DNA of 64,000 bases from Cupriavidus numazuensis (GCF_905397435.1 NZ_CAJPVI010000016.1:1-64000), one strand, 5' to 3'. Shown: positions 48,720 to 57,902, counted from the first letter of the stretch. The notes: generated by a model not told the origin, from the letters alone. Program-made: numbers and translations.

Positions 48720-49403
48720 ATGGCATACGAATTCGACTTCAGTTCCATCACCCCGGCCACGCTGGACGTGCTGGGCGAGGGCATGCTGGTCTCGCTCAAG
48801 ATCACGGTCACGGCCATCATCGTCGGCATTGTCTGGGGCACCATCCTGGCGATGATGCGGCTGTCGTCCGTCAAGCCGCTGAACTGGTTCGCGCAGGGGT
48901 ATGTGACCATCTTCCGCTCCATCCCGCTGGTGATGGTGCTGCTGTGGTTCTTCCTGATCATCCCGCAGGTGCTGCAGAACATCTTCAACCTGTCGCCGGC
49001 ATCCGACCTGCGCATGACCTCGGCCCTGATCGCCTTTTCGCTGTTCGAGGCGGCCTACTATTCCGAGATCATCCGGGCCGGTATCCAGAGCGTGTCGCGC
49101 GGGCAGATGTTCGCGGCGCAGGCGCTGGGCATGACCTACGGCCAGACCATGAGGCTGGTGATCTTGCCGCAGGCGTTCCGCAACATGGTGCCGCTGCTGC
49201 TGACACAGGGCATCATCCTGTTTCAGGATACGTCGCTGGTCTATGTGAGCGCGCTGGCGGATTTCTTCGGCCAGGCCTATGGCGTGGGCGAGCGTGACGG
49301 CCGCATCGTCGAAATGCTGCTGTTCGCCGGCCTCGTGTATTTTGTTATCTGCTACTCCGTTTCGCTGATGGTCAAGCGTTACCAGAAAAAGGTGGCCCTA
49401 TGA
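48720..49403 (+). CDS. gltK: Glutamate/aspartate ABC transporter permease GltK
   Basis: 227 residues. HisM/HisQ-type permease with the EAA-loop [35 protein letters not shown]. It starts 9 bases after gltJ, and its stop overlaps the gltL start (ATGA), indicating coupled translation. Confidence 0.94.
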   Translation: MAYEFDFSSITPATLDVLGEGMLVSLKITVTAIIVGIVWGTILAMMRLSSVKPLNWFAQGYVTIFRSIPLVMVLLWFFLIIPQVLQNIFNLSPASDLRMTSALIAFSLFEAAYYSEIIRAGIQSVSRGQMFAAQALGMTYGQTMRLVILPQAFRNMVPLLLTQGIILFQDTSLVYVSALADFFGQAYGVGERDGRIVEMLLFAGLVYFVICYSVSLMVKRYQKKVAL

Positions 49404-50134
49404 TTGAAATCAACAATGTTTCCAAGTGGTATGGCGCCTTCCAGGTGCTGACCGACTGCACCACCAGGGTTGCCAAGGGCGAAGTCGTGGTGGTCTGCGG
49501 GCCGTCGGGCTCGGGCAAGTCGACGCTGATCAAGACCGTCAATGCGCTGGAGCCGTTCCAGAAGGGCGACATCCTGGTGGATGGCACCTCGGTCGGCGAT
49601 CCGAAGACCAACCTGCCCAAGCTGCGTTCGCGCGTGGGCATGGTGTTCCAGAACTTCGAGCTGTTCCCGCACCTGTCGATTACCGAGAACCTGACCATCG
49701 CCCAGATGAAGGTGCTCGGCCGTTCGAAGGACGAGGCCACGGCCAAGGGCCTGAAGTACCTGGAGCGCGTGGGCCTGAAGAGCCAGGCGGCCAAGTACCC
49801 GGGCCAGCTGTCGGGCGGCCAGCAGCAGCGTGTGGCGATCGCCCGCGCGCTGTCGATGGATCCGATCTGCATGCTGTTCGATGAACCGACTTCGGCGCTG
49901 GACCCCGAAATGGTCAATGAAGTGCTGGACGTGATGGTGCAGCTCGCGCAGGAAGGCATGACCATGATGTGCGTGACCCATGAAATGGGCTTCGCGCGCA
50001 AGGTGGCCAACCGCGTGATCTTCATGGACGCCGGCAAGATCGTCGAGGACTGCGAGAAGGAAGAGTTCTTCGGCAATATCGACCATCGCTCGGAACGGGC
50101 GAAGCAGTTCCTGTCGAAGATTCTGCAGCACTGA
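49400..50134 (+). CDS. gltL: Glutamate/aspartate ABC transporter ATPase GltL
   Basis: 244 residues. Walker [10 protein letters not shown] at 34-42, Q-loop [11 protein letters not shown], signature [15 protein letters not shown], Walker [16 protein letters not shown], and the H-loop [15 protein letters not shown] typical of polar amino-acid importers. It drives uptake through GltJK. Last gene of the operon. Confidence 0.96.
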   Translation: MIEINNVSKWYGAFQVLTDCTTRVAKGEVVVVCGPSGSGKSTLIKTVNALEPFQKGDILVDGTSVGDPKTNLPKLRSRVGMVFQNFELFPHLSITENLTIAQMKVLGRSKDEATAKGLKYLERVGLKSQAAKYPGQLSGGQQQRVAIARALSMDPICMLFDEPTSALDPEMVNEVLDVMVQLAQEGMTMMCVTHEMGFARKVANRVIFMDAGKIVEDCEKEEFFGNIDHRSERAKQFLSKILQH

Positions 50135-50186
50135 GGTCTTGCGGCTTGTTGCGAGAAAAAAATGTTCTTCGACGAATTGTGGGGTT

Positions 50187-50895
50187 GTCGTTCTTGGCGG
50201 GCGCCGCTGTTTCGCCGGCGTAGCCGGCGACCTACTCTTTTGTCCGAGCGACAAAAGAGTAGGCAGAAAAGCGCGTCGTTGCCGCTGGCCATCAATTCCA
50301 CGGCGACAGTGGTTCAAACGGCTTTGGACGCCTGCGATGGTGGTCGGCCGTTCCAACCTGCTAACGCTATGTGAGTCAGAACCTGTGCCTGACGCGGCAC
50401 GGCTTTTGGACGATCCCCAAGACGGACTCGGGTACAGCGTTCCAACCAGGTCAGTGGTGGGACGCCTTCGGCTGCGCTGCGCGCACGTCGTCGTCTGGAC
50501 GCAAGCTCATCAACGTCGCTGGCGCCCGAGTCCCCGTTCCAGTTTCAGTTCCTGATTTCCTGTCTCTACGCGCATGCAATGCGCCCAAGGCATCGTCACT
50601 GAAGCGCCGTTCGGGTCAGACCTTCGCGGCCTTACTCCGAGCCGCGCGTAGCGCAGCCGTAGGCGTCCCTGTGAGGGCGTTGTTAGAAGGGACCACTCCG
50701 TAATCCGGGTTCGCTCGTACGCGCTGTCCCATCCTAATCATCTACGCGGCAGGCAGTCCAGCGGTCCTCTGATGCCCCAATGGCATTGAGCTCGTGGTTG
50801 ACCACGTAAACGCGCTTTTGCCTCCTTTTGTCGCTCGGACAAAAGGAGGTCGCCGGCTACGCCGGCGAAACCGCAGCGCCTGCCAAGCACGATAA
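50187..50895. mobile_element. MITE-like element with inverted two-hairpin ends
   Basis: About 709 bases without a recognisable gene. The left end (about 50187-50276) and right end (about 50810-50895) are imperfect inverted copies of each other over some 85 bases. Each contains, with no gap between them, the tcgccggc/gccggcga hairpin (3-base loop) and a longer hairpin around tgtc-5-gaca. In the left copy these are at 50212-50230 and 50231-50263 (14-bp stem); in the right copy at 50850-50868 and 50821-50849 (12-bp stem). The interior holds a 110-codon frame from a GTG at 50371 with no recognised motif or good ribosome site. Target duplications were not identified. Confidence 0.6.
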
Positions 50896-50960
50896 CCCAG
50901 CCCGAACGACAAGCCCCCGCCGGCTACGCCGGCGAAACAGCCGCGCATGCCAAGAGCGAT
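50851..50960 (+). repeat. Two tandem copies of the gccggctacgccggcgaaac repeat
   Basis: The core occurs at 50852-50871 and 50919-50938, about 67 bases apart, each followed by a variant of gc.GCGC.TGCCAAG..CGAT. This matches the three tandem copies at 90-242 in sequence and spacing. The first copy is also the right-end hairpin of the MITE-like element. The remainder to 51033 is gene-free. Confidence 0.8.
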
Positions 50961-51033
50961 ACCCCCGCAATTCGGCGATGACCCAAAAAAAAAGACGCCG
51001 AGGCGTCCCTTTTCTTTCCGGCCCCTCCTCGAT

Positions 51034-51864
51034 TCACGTACAAGCCGTATTGGCCGCGTTCTTCGCCTGCACTTCCGGCGGAATTGGCACTGACAACGTC
51101 ATCTCCGGCCGTCCGTCGATGAACATGATCAACTCGCCCGGCTCGAAGGGCGTCCAGGTCTCGTTGTCGGTAAGCGGCTGCGTGGCGATCACCGCGACCC
51201 GGTCATCCGGCGTGGTGACCTGGGCGAAGTCGATCGACAGGTCGGCGTCGATCAGGTGCGCGGTCGAGAACGGCCATTGCCGCACGATGTAGTACAGCCG
51301 CGTCGAGCAGTGCGCGAACAGGGCCTGTCCGTTGCACAGCAGGAAGTTGAACACACCGTGCGTCGTGATTTCACGCGTGATGTCCGCGAGCGCATGGCAC
51401 AGCTCGTTCAGCGGCGGCTGCGAACCGGGGAAGCGCTTGCGCAGCCCCTGCATCAACGTGCAGAACGCGAGTTCGCTGTCGGTATCGCCCACCGGCTGGT
51501 AGACGCCGGACAGGAATGGCGTGAAGTTCAGCAGGTCGCCGTTGTGGGCGAAGATCCAGTGCCGCCCCCACAGTTCGCGCATGAACGGGTGGCAGTTCTC
51601 GAGCAGGACCGTGCCTTGCGTGGCCTTGCGGATATGCGAAATGACGTTCTTCGACTTGATCGGATAGCGCTTGATCAGGTCTGCCACGGGCGACGTGCCC
51701 GCCGACTGGTTGTCGATGAACAACCGGCAGGCCTTGTCTTCGAAGAAAGCCACGCCAAAGCCGTCGGCGTGGTGGTCGGTCAGCCCGCCGCGGGCGGCGA
51801 AGCCGGTGAAGGAAAACGTCACGTCGGTTGGCGTGGCGCAATTCATGCCTAGCAGCTGGCACAT
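51034..51864 (-). CDS. Class II glutamine amidotransferase (YafJ-like)
   Basis: 276 residues. N-terminal-nucleophile hydrolase: MCQLLGMNC places Cys2 at the N-terminus after Met removal. Glutaminase motifs DHHADGFGVAFFED, SHIRKATQGTVLLENCHPF and FAHNGDL are present. YafJ-like proteins have the amidotransferase domain alone; the acceptor substrate is unknown. The start at MCQLLG was chosen because the nucleophile must be residue 2; 13 further codons upstream are in frame but not expected. Confidence 0.92.
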   Translation of the reverse strand: MCQLLGMNCATPTDVTFSFTGFAARGGLTDHHADGFGVAFFEDKACRLFIDNQSAGTSPVADLIKRYPIKSKNVISHIRKATQGTVLLENCHPFMRELWGRHWIFAHNGDLLNFTPFLSGVYQPVGDTDSELAFCTLMQGLRKRFPGSQPPLNELCHALADITREITTHGVFNFLLCNGQALFAHCSTRLYYIVRQWPFSTAHLIDADLSIDFAQVTTPDDRVAVIATQPLTDNETWTPFEPGELIMFIDGRPEMTLSVPIPPEVQAKNAANTACT

Positions 51865-51996
51865 GGCGGGGCACCGGATCGGCAGGGGGCTGCCGCTTTG
51901 CAATAGAATGCAGACATTATCCCGCGCGCCCGGGCCGCTGCCAAGCGCACGCCTTCCGGCGCCTCAGGCCATCCCGCACCACCCTTCCCGACAGCT

Positions 51997-53070
51997 ATGA
52001 GCCAATACAGGATTGCCGTGATTCCCGGAGACGGAATCGGCACGGAAGTGATGCCCGAGGGCATTCGCGTCATGGATGCCGCCGCACGCAAGTTCGGCAT
52101 CGATTTCCGGTGGGACCACTTCGATTTCTCCAGCTGCGACTACTACGCGCGCCACGGCAAGATGCTGCCGGACGACTGGTTCGACACGCTGGTGAAGTAC
52201 GACGCGATCTATTTTGGCGCCGTGGGCTGGCCCGATGCCGTGCCCGATCACGTGTCGCTTTGGGGGTCGCTGCTGCAGTTCCGCCGCTCGTTCGACCAGT
52301 ACGTGAACCTGCGGCCGGTACGCCTGATGCCCGGCATCAAGAGTCCGCTGGCGGACCGCAAGCCCGGCGACATCGACTTCTATGTCGTGCGCGAGAACAC
52401 CGAGGGCGAGTACTCGAGCATCGGCGGCCGCATGTTCCCGAACACCGAGCGCGAGATCGTGATGCAGGAAACGGTGATGAGCCGGGTCGGCGTCGACCGC
52501 ATCCTGAAATTCGCGTTCGAACTGGCGAAGAAGCGCCCGAAGCAGCACCTGACGTCGGCGACGAAGTCCAACGGCATTTCGATCACCATGCCGTACTGGG
52601 ACGAGCGCGTGGAGGCGATGGCCGCCAGCTATCCCGGCATCAAGGTCGACAAGTACCACATCGACATCCTGACCGCGCACTTCGTCCAGCATCCGGACTG
52701 GTTCGACGTGGTGGTGGCGAGCAACCTGTTTGGCGACATCCTGTCCGACCTGGGGCCGGCGTGTACCGGCACGATCGGCGTTGCGCCGTCGGGCAATATC
52801 AATCCGGACCGCACGTATCCGAGCCTGTTCGAGCCGGTGCATGGCTCGGCGCCGGACATTGCCGGCCGTGGCGTGGCCAACCCGATTGGCCAGATCTGGT
52901 GCGGCGCCATGATGCTGGAGCATCTCGGCCACGACGCGGCCGGTGCCGCCGTGCTCGGCGCCATCGAGAAGGTGTTGTCCGCGGGTCCCGACCATGCGCC
53001 GCTGACGCGCGATATCGGCGGCAAGGCGGGCACCGAAGACCTGGGCCGCGCGATCGCGGAGGCACTGTGA
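51997..53070 (+). CDS. ttuC: Tartrate dehydrogenase / D-malate dehydrogenase family
   Basis: 357 residues. Isopropylmalate-dehydrogenase-like beta-decarboxylating dehydrogenase. VIPGDGIGTEVMPEGIRVMD at the start, the FYVVRENTEGEYSSIGGR segment, KSNGISITMPYWDERV, and the C-terminal NAD region FEPVHGSAPDIAGRGVANPIGQIW. The substrate may be tartrate or D-malate (TtuC/DmlA). Coupling to a glycerate kinase supports the tartrate route: tartrate to glycerate, then phosphorylation. Confidence 0.9.
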   Translation: MSQYRIAVIPGDGIGTEVMPEGIRVMDAAARKFGIDFRWDHFDFSSCDYYARHGKMLPDDWFDTLVKYDAIYFGAVGWPDAVPDHVSLWGSLLQFRRSFDQYVNLRPVRLMPGIKSPLADRKPGDIDFYVVRENTEGEYSSIGGRMFPNTEREIVMQETVMSRVGVDRILKFAFELAKKRPKQHLTSATKSNGISITMPYWDERVEAMAASYPGIKVDKYHIDILTAHFVQHPDWFDVVVASNLFGDILSDLGPACTGTIGVAPSGNINPDRTYPSLFEPVHGSAPDIAGRGVANPIGQIWCGAMMLEHLGHDAAGAAVLGAIEKVLSAGPDHAPLTRDIGGKAGTEDLGRAIAEAL

Positions 53071-54380
53071 GCGCGCCGGGGAGTTTCACGGGCGATCCGC
53101 GCGCGCTGCTGCTGGAGACGTTCCAGGCCGCGGTGGCGGCGGCGGATCCACTGAAGATCGTGGCCGAACACTTGCCGCCGCCACAGGCAGGCGGAAGAAC
53201 GCTGGTTGTGGGGGCGGGCAAGGCCGCCGCGTCGATGGCGCTGGCGGTGGAGGAGGCCTATGCCGGCAAGGCGCAGATCGACGGGCTCGTAGTCACGCGC
53301 TACGCGCATGGCCTGCCCACGCAGCATGTGCGCGTGATCGAGGCCGGGCATCCTGTGCCGGACGAGGCCGGGGAACAGGCTGCGGCCGAGATCCTGGCGC
53401 AGGTGACAGCACTGACGCCCCAGGACCGCCTGCTGGTGCTGGTGTCCGGCGGCGGTTCGAGTTTGTTGTCCCTGCCTGCCGAAGGCATTCCGATGGCCGA
53501 TCTCAAGGCCACGACGAAGGAACTGTTGCGCTGCGGAGCGCCGATCACCGAGATGAATATCGTGCGCAAGCACATCTCGCGCATCCAGGGCGGGCGTCTC
53601 GCGCAGGCCAGCCAGGCGCCGGTGACGACGTTGATTGTCTCGGACGTGGCCGGCGACGATCCGAGTGCGATCGCCTCGGGGCCAACCGTGGCGGATCCCA
53701 GCACGTTCACCGACGCGCTGGATATCCTGCGCCGCTACGGCGCGACGGTGCCGGCTAGTGTCCAGTCGCACCTCGAGCGCGGCGCGCGCGGCGAGGTGGC
53801 CGAGACGCCCAAGCCCGGCGATCCGCTGTTCGGGCGTGTCGACAACCGTATGATTGCGACCGCACACGGCAGCCTGCAGGCGGCCGCGGCGCTGTTCCGC
53901 GAGCGCGGCATCACCCCGGTGATCCTCGGTGATACGGTAACGGGCGAAGCGCAGGAGGTCGCGCGCGTCTATGCTGCGCTGGTGCGCGAAATTCGCGCGT
54001 ACAATGCGCCGTTTGCCGCGCCGGTTGCGCTGATTTCGGGCGGTGAATGCACGGTCACATTGCCGGCCGGCGGTGGCAGCAGCAAGGCCCGGGGAGGGCG
54101 TTGCTCGGAATTCCTGCTGTCGCTGGCGATCGAACTGGCTGGCATGGAAGGCGTGTACGCCATTGCCGCCGACACCGACGGCATCGACGGCTCCGAGGAC
54201 AACGCGGGCGCGCTGGCCGATCCGACGACCTTGGCGCGTGCGGAAGCGGCAGGCGTGCCGGCCAGGCGCCAGCTTGACGCGCACGATGCCTGGGGTCTGT
54301 TCGATGCGGTCGGCGACCTGGTCGTGACCGGCCCGACGCGCACCAATGTGAACGATTACCGCGCCATCCTGATTCTCTAA
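53067..54380 (+). CDS. ttuD: Glycerate 2-kinase (MOFRL family, TtuD-like)
   Basis: 437 residues. MOFRL-type glycerate kinase: [19 protein letters not shown] near 50, [33 protein letters not shown]-like segment (IVSDVAGDD), and the C-terminal MOFRL domain ending [17 protein letters not shown]. It phosphorylates D-glycerate at position 2; TtuD was first described as a hydroxypyruvate reductase. The GTG start overlaps the ttuC stop (GTGA). Confidence 0.92.
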   Translation: MSAPGSFTGDPRALLLETFQAAVAAADPLKIVAEHLPPPQAGGRTLVVGAGKAAASMALAVEEAYAGKAQIDGLVVTRYAHGLPTQHVRVIEAGHPVPDEAGEQAAAEILAQVTALTPQDRLLVLVSGGGSSLLSLPAEGIPMADLKATTKELLRCGAPITEMNIVRKHISRIQGGRLAQASQAPVTTLIVSDVAGDDPSAIASGPTVADPSTFTDALDILRRYGATVPASVQSHLERGARGEVAETPKPGDPLFGRVDNRMIATAHGSLQAAAALFRERGITPVILGDTVTGEAQEVARVYAALVREIRAYNAPFAAPVALISGGECTVTLPAGGGSSKARGGRCSEFLLSLAIELAGMEGVYAIAADTDGIDGSEDNAGALADPTTLARAEAAGVPARRQLDAHDAWGLFDAVGDLVVTGPTRTNVNDYRAILIL

Positions 54381-54424
54381 CTTCCAGTACGCCTGCCGCG
54401 CATGCGGCGGCAGGCCCAGCAACC

Positions 54425-55459
54425 ATGACCCAGAAGCTCACCATCACCCGCCCGGACGACTGGCACCTGCACCTGCGCGACGGCGCGGCGCTCGCGGCCG
54501 TGCTGCCCGATACCGCGCGCCAGTTCGGCCGCGCGATCATCATGCCGAACCTGAAGCCGCCCGTGACCACGGTCGAGCAGGCGCAGGCCTATCGCGCGCG
54601 CATCCTGGCCGCGCTGCCGGCCGGCATGAGCTTCGAGCCGCTGATGACGCTGTACCTGACCGACAACACCCCGGCCGAGGAGATCGTCGCGGCCAAGGCG
54701 AGCGGTTTCGTGCATGGCGTCAAGCTGTACCCGGCCGGCGCCACCACCAACAGCGATGCCGGCGTGACCGACATCCGCCGCTGCGCGGGCGCGCTCGAGG
54801 CGATGCAGCGTGTCGGCCTGCCGCTGCTGGTGCACGGCGAAGTGACCGATGGTGACATCGACATCTTCGATCGCGAGGCGGTCTTCATCGACCGCGTCAT
54901 GACGCCGCTGCGCCGCGACTTCCCGGAGCTGAAGGTGGTGTTCGAGCACATCACGACCAAGGATGCGGCCCAGTACGTGCGCGACGCGAGCGGCCCGGTG
55001 GGTGCGACCATCACGGCGCACCACCTGCTGTACAACCGCAACGCGATCTTTACCGGCGGCATCCGCCCGCATTACTACTGCCTGCCGGTGCTCAAGCGCG
55101 AAACCCATCGCGAGGCGCTGGTCGCCGCCGCAACGTCCGGCAGCGACCGTTTCTTCCTGGGCACCGACAGCGCCCCGCACGCGCGCGGCCTGAAGGAACA
55201 TGCCTGCGGCTGCGCCGGCTGCTACACCGCGCTGCACGCGATGGAGCTCTATGCCGAGGCCTTCGACGCCGCCGGCGCGCTCGACAAGCTCGAAGCGTTC
55301 GCGAGCTTCAACGGTCCGGCCTTCTACGGCCTGCCGCGCAATACCGGCACGTTGACGCTGGAGCGCGAAGACTGGGAACTGCCGGCTGAACTGCCGTACG
55401 GCGACGCCACCCTGGTGCCGCTGCGCGCGGGCGAGACGCTGCGCTGGAAGGCGCGCTGA
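54425..55459 (+). CDS. pyrC: Dihydroorotase, class II
   Basis: 344 residues. Zinc amidohydrolase of pyrimidine synthesis. [10 protein letters not shown] gives metal ligands His14 and His16, [15 protein letters not shown] contains the carboxylated Lys, and FLGTDSAPH carries the catalytic Asp. Length and motifs fit E. coli-type PyrC. It converts carbamoyl aspartate to dihydroorotate. It is 44 bases after ttuD but the functions are not linked. Confidence 0.96.
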   Translation: MTQKLTITRPDDWHLHLRDGAALAAVLPDTARQFGRAIIMPNLKPPVTTVEQAQAYRARILAALPAGMSFEPLMTLYLTDNTPAEEIVAAKASGFVHGVKLYPAGATTNSDAGVTDIRRCAGALEAMQRVGLPLLVHGEVTDGDIDIFDREAVFIDRVMTPLRRDFPELKVVFEHITTKDAAQYVRDASGPVGATITAHHLLYNRNAIFTGGIRPHYYCLPVLKRETHREALVAAATSGSDRFFLGTDSAPHARGLKEHACGCAGCYTALHAMELYAEAFDAAGALDKLEAFASFNGPAFYGLPRNTGTLTLEREDWELPAELPYGDATLVPLRAGETLRWKAR

Positions 55460-55470
55460 GCCGCACGGCT

Positions 55471-56313
55471 TTGAGCGTAATCCAATCGGCGGCGAACCAC
55501 GGGTTCGCCGCTTTGCTTTCGGCGATCGACTGGACGCGCCCGTGGTTCCGGCCCTTTGCGGCCATCGGAGCCGGACTTGGCACGGCCGTGGCGGACGGCG
55601 CATCGCTGCATGCCTGCCTCAACGAGCTGGCCAGCGGCATGGTATTGCGCAACGTCCGGAGCCTGCCGCTGACGTTCGTCGCACAAGACGAACTGCCCGT
55701 CGGCATCGCCTATGAGGCGCACATCCACGCCACGGGTACGGTGCCGACGCGCGAGAACCTCCACGATTTCTTCAACGCGTTGATCTGGCTGCATTTTCCG
55801 CAGGCGAAGGCACGGCTCAATGCGATCCAGGCGCGGGAGATCGCTCACGCCGGCGTACAGGCTGGCCGCGGCGGGGTGCGCGACGCGGCGACACTATTCG
55901 ACGAGAACGCCTTGCTGTTCCTGAGCAGCGACGCCAGCCTGGAGACAGCGCTGCGCGGGTTTGGCTGGGACGAACTGTTTATCCGGCGCAGGCAGGACTG
56001 GGGCCACCAATGCGTGGTGGTGCCCTTCGGTCACGCGTTGCTCGAGAAATTGGTGAATCCGTACAAATCCGTCACGGCGCATGCGTGGCCGCTGGCGCTG
56101 CCTGCTGAACCAGCAAGCCCGTTCGCCATCGATCCGTTGGTGGCTGTGTCATTGCAGAAGGCGGCTGATGCAGGGTCGTTGCGTGGCGGCCGCAGCTTCG
56201 CGCCATTGCCCGTCATGGGCATTCCGGGCTGGTGCGAAGCGAATGCCGATGCGGCGTTCTATACGGACACGACGGTATTCCGGCCGGGCCGGCGTCACAG
56301 CCCTTCAGCCTGA
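55471..56313 (+). CDS. DUF3025 family protein
   Basis: 280 residues from a TTG codon. DUF3025 hallmark segments: IDWTRPWFRPFAAIG near 20-34, TRENLHDFFNALIWLHFPQAKARLNAIQ and the FGHALLEKL region. Function unknown. The start is uncertain: the proposed TTG has no clear ribosome site and a terminator-like hairpin (55489-55511) overlaps the first codons. A later internal start is possible, but the upstream residues look family-like. Confidence 0.82.
   Translation: MSVIQSAANHGFAALLSAIDWTRPWFRPFAAIGAGLGTAVADGASLHACLNELASGMVLRNVRSLPLTFVAQDELPVGIAYEAHIHATGTVPTRENLHDFFNALIWLHFPQAKARLNAIQAREIAHAGVQAGRGGVRDAATLFDENALLFLSSDASLETALRGFGWDELFIRRRQDWGHQCVVVPFGHALLEKLVNPYKSVTAHAWPLALPAEPASPFAIDPLVAVSLQKAADAGSLRGGRSFAPLPVMGIPGWCEANADAAFYTDTTVFRPGRRHSPSA
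55489..55511 (+). terminator. Hairpin after pyrC overlapping the DUF3025 N-terminus
   Basis: Perfect 10-bp stem gcggcgaacc/ggttcgccgc with loop acg followed by tttgcttt, 29 bases after the pyrC stop. Confidence 0.55.
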
Positions 56314-56349
56314 CCGGCGGGCCCGCATTGATGTTAGACTTCGGGCCGC

Positions 56350-56690
56350 AAAGCAGGCCAGACAATCGCTGCTTGCATCGCAAGGTGCAAGGGGAGGAAA
56401 GTCCGGACTCCACAGGGCAGGGTGTTGGCTAACAGCCATCCACGGTAACGTGCGGAATAGGGCCACAGAGACGAGTCTTGCCGCCAGGTTCGCCTGGCGG
56501 GAAGGGTGAAACGCGGTAACCTCCACCTGGAGCAATCCCAAATAGGCAGGCATCGAGGCGGCCCGCTGAGCCTGCGGGTAGGGAGCTGGAGCCGGCTGGC
56601 AACAGTCGGCCTAGAGGAATGGTTGTCACGCGCCGCCGCGCCGCAAGGTGCGGTGGCGTGCACAGAATCCGGCTTATCGGCCTGCTTTGC
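56350..56690 (+). ncRNA. rnpB: RNase P RNA, bacterial type A
   Basis: Catalytic RNA of RNase P. The P1 helix pairs aaagcaggcc (56350-56359) with ggcctgcttt (56679-56688). The conserved elements gaggaaagtccggactcc near 56395, agggtgaaac..ggtaa in the P10/P11 region and acagaatccggcttat near 56662 are all present in the right order. The length of about 340 is normal. Exact ends are approximate. It is followed by the convergent osmC gene. Confidence 0.96.
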
Positions 56691-56743
56691 GCTTGTCTTC
56701 CGAGATGCCCGGCCAGTCAATCTGCCCGGGCATTCACATTTCG

Positions 56744-57166
56744 TCAGCCTTCGACGATTTCCAGCGTGTGCGTGATTTCCGCGGTCTTGGCCAGCATGAT
56801 CGACGCCGAGCAGTATTTCTCGTGCGACAGCTTGATGGCGCGCTCGACCGTGGCCGGGTTCAGGTTCTTGCCGGTCACCACGAAGTGGAAGTTGATGCGC
56901 GTGAAGACCTTCGGATCTTCGCCGGCGCGTTCGGCTTCGAGCTTGACGTCGCAGCCGGTCACTTCCTGGCGCCCGCGCTTGAGGATCAGAACCACGTCAT
57001 AGGCGGTGCAGCCGCCGGTGCCCAGCAGCACCATTTCCATCGGCCGCGGTGCCAGGTTATGGCCGCCACCTTCCGGGGCGCCGTCCATGGCGACGATGTG
57101 GCCGCTGCCGGTCTGGGCCACGAAGCTCATGCCCTCGGCGCCCATCCATGTCACTTTGCATTCCAT
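56744..57166 (-). CDS. OsmC family protein (YhfA-like)
   Basis: 140 residues. OsmC/Ohr fold with the two redox cysteines Cys53 (GGCTAYDV) and Cys119 (KYCSASIM). MECKVTWMGAEGMSFVAQTGSG is typical of the YhfA-like subgroup, whose substrates are unclear; related proteins reduce organic peroxides. Monocistronic; the promoter must lie within 57167-57350. Confidence 0.92.
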   Translation of the reverse strand: MECKVTWMGAEGMSFVAQTGSGHIVAMDGAPEGGGHNLAPRPMEMVLLGTGGCTAYDVVLILKRGRQEVTGCDVKLEAERAGEDPKVFTRINFHFVVTGKNLNPATVERAIKLSHEKYCSASIMLAKTAEITHTLEIVEG

Positions 57167-57335
57167 TTTGTTCGTTCCTGTCGTCTGAGTTGTGTGTATT
57201 TGGGCGCAAGCGCGGGATCTCGCATCTTGCTTTTTCCGGGATACGACATCGTAAAGCCTCGGGCGCGGATGCCGATAACCCTGAAGAAACTGAGGGTTTC
57301 TTCTAATGTGTCAGTTGCGTGACATCGTGCTTTGC

Positions 57336-57353
57336 AAATCAACTTGTTGATTT
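57336..57353. promoter_or_regulatory. 18-base palindrome in the AT-rich osmC/sRNA intergenic region
   Basis: aaatcaac-tt-gttgattt, perfectly symmetric, about 170 bases upstream of the osmC start and 118 before the TATAAT of the small-RNA candidate. The surrounding 57290-57470 is clearly poorer in GC than the rest of the window. A regulator binding site is possible; none is known. Confidence 0.5.
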
Positions 57354-57431
57354 TAAAGGGGAATGATGTCTTTCTTGTTCGGTGTGTGTCTTCCCATGAT
57401 GTGAAATCACATTTCGCACTGCAAATTTCGC

Positions 57432-57459
57432 TTGCATCAGGGATTACCCCATGTATAAT
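57432..57459 (+). promoter_or_regulatory. Strong promoter of the small-RNA candidate
   Basis: TTGCAT (57432-57437) and a perfect TATAAT (57454-57459) with a 16-base spacer and a TG one base upstream of the -10. The predicted start is near 57466. It is one of the best promoters in the window, yet no gene begins within 400 bases. Confidence 0.7.
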
Positions 57460-57465
57460 TCCAAT

Positions 57466-57624
57466 CATTGAACGACGGCGCAGACAGCGCGCCAGAGTGC
57501 GAAAGCGAAGCCCCCGGCCAAGCCCTCCGCACCGCCCGCAAGAACACCGTCGATCTCCAAGTGTCTCCTCCACCCTCCTCCTTTGGTGGATTCAAACCCA
57601 GGCCAAACCGCCTGGGTTTTTTTT
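57466..57624 (+). ncRNA. Candidate small RNA with an anti-Shine-Dalgarno loop
   Basis: About 160 bases between a strong promoter and a strong Rho-independent terminator, with no credible reading frame. Near the 3' end a 6-bp stem tccacc/ggtgga (57569-57574 and 57585-57590) exposes the 10-base loop ctcctccttt, complementary to ribosome-binding sites. A further 5' stem ggcgc/gcgcc is near 57476. The terminator (57594-57624) follows at once. This layout is typical of Hfq-dependent or CCUCC-loop regulatory RNAs. Expression is not shown. Confidence 0.6.
57594..57624 (+). terminator. Rho-independent terminator of the small-RNA candidate
   Basis: Perfect 10-bp stem aaacccaggc/gcctgggttt with loop caaacc, continued by a run of eight T. 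Confidence 0.9.
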
Positions 57625-57713
57625 CGCCCATGTCTGGCGAGTGCGGTGGGAGCCATGTTTCCGCTCGTCGGCGTCAGAGTCGTGGCGAACTTGACGAAAT
57701 CCCTTGACTTTGC

Positions 57714-57743
57714 TTGTGTCCAGATCGCGTCGCACAGTATAAT
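57714..57743 (+). promoter_or_regulatory. rplM: Promoter of rplM-rpsI
   Basis: Perfect TATAAT at 57738-57743 with TTGTGT 18 bases upstream (57714-57719); a second, badly spaced TTGACT lies at 57704. The predicted leader of about 150 bases has hairpins ttccgc/gcggaa (57753-57771) and gcagg/cctgc (57777-57791) and may be a site of ribosomal-protein autoregulation. Confidence 0.65.
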
Positions 57744-57902
57744 CTACGGCTTTTCCGCCATGCCCGCGGAAGAGATGCAGGGAGAGCCTGCGAAGACAAG
57801 CAGGAAGGCCAGGTCCACAGGATCGGCCGACGAGATTTGCAGGGGCGAGTACAAGCCTTCGCGAGTCAGTATCGGGCAGTTCTCTAATAGTCAGGAAAAA
57901 TC

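Noticed and set aside
50371-50703. 110-codon frame from a GTG inside the MITE-like element
   Set aside because: No recognised motif, poor ribosome site and odd composition. It may be a cargo remnant, so it is mentioned in the element entry but not called as a gene.
57396-57414. tgtga-aa-tcaca dyad resembling a CRP site
   Set aside because: CRP sites need a 6-base spacer between TGTGA and TCACA; here only 2 bases separate the arms.
57704-57743. TTGACT paired with TATAAT as the rplM promoter
   Set aside because: The spacer is 28 bases, far from the usual 16-18. TTGTGT at 18-base spacing was preferred.
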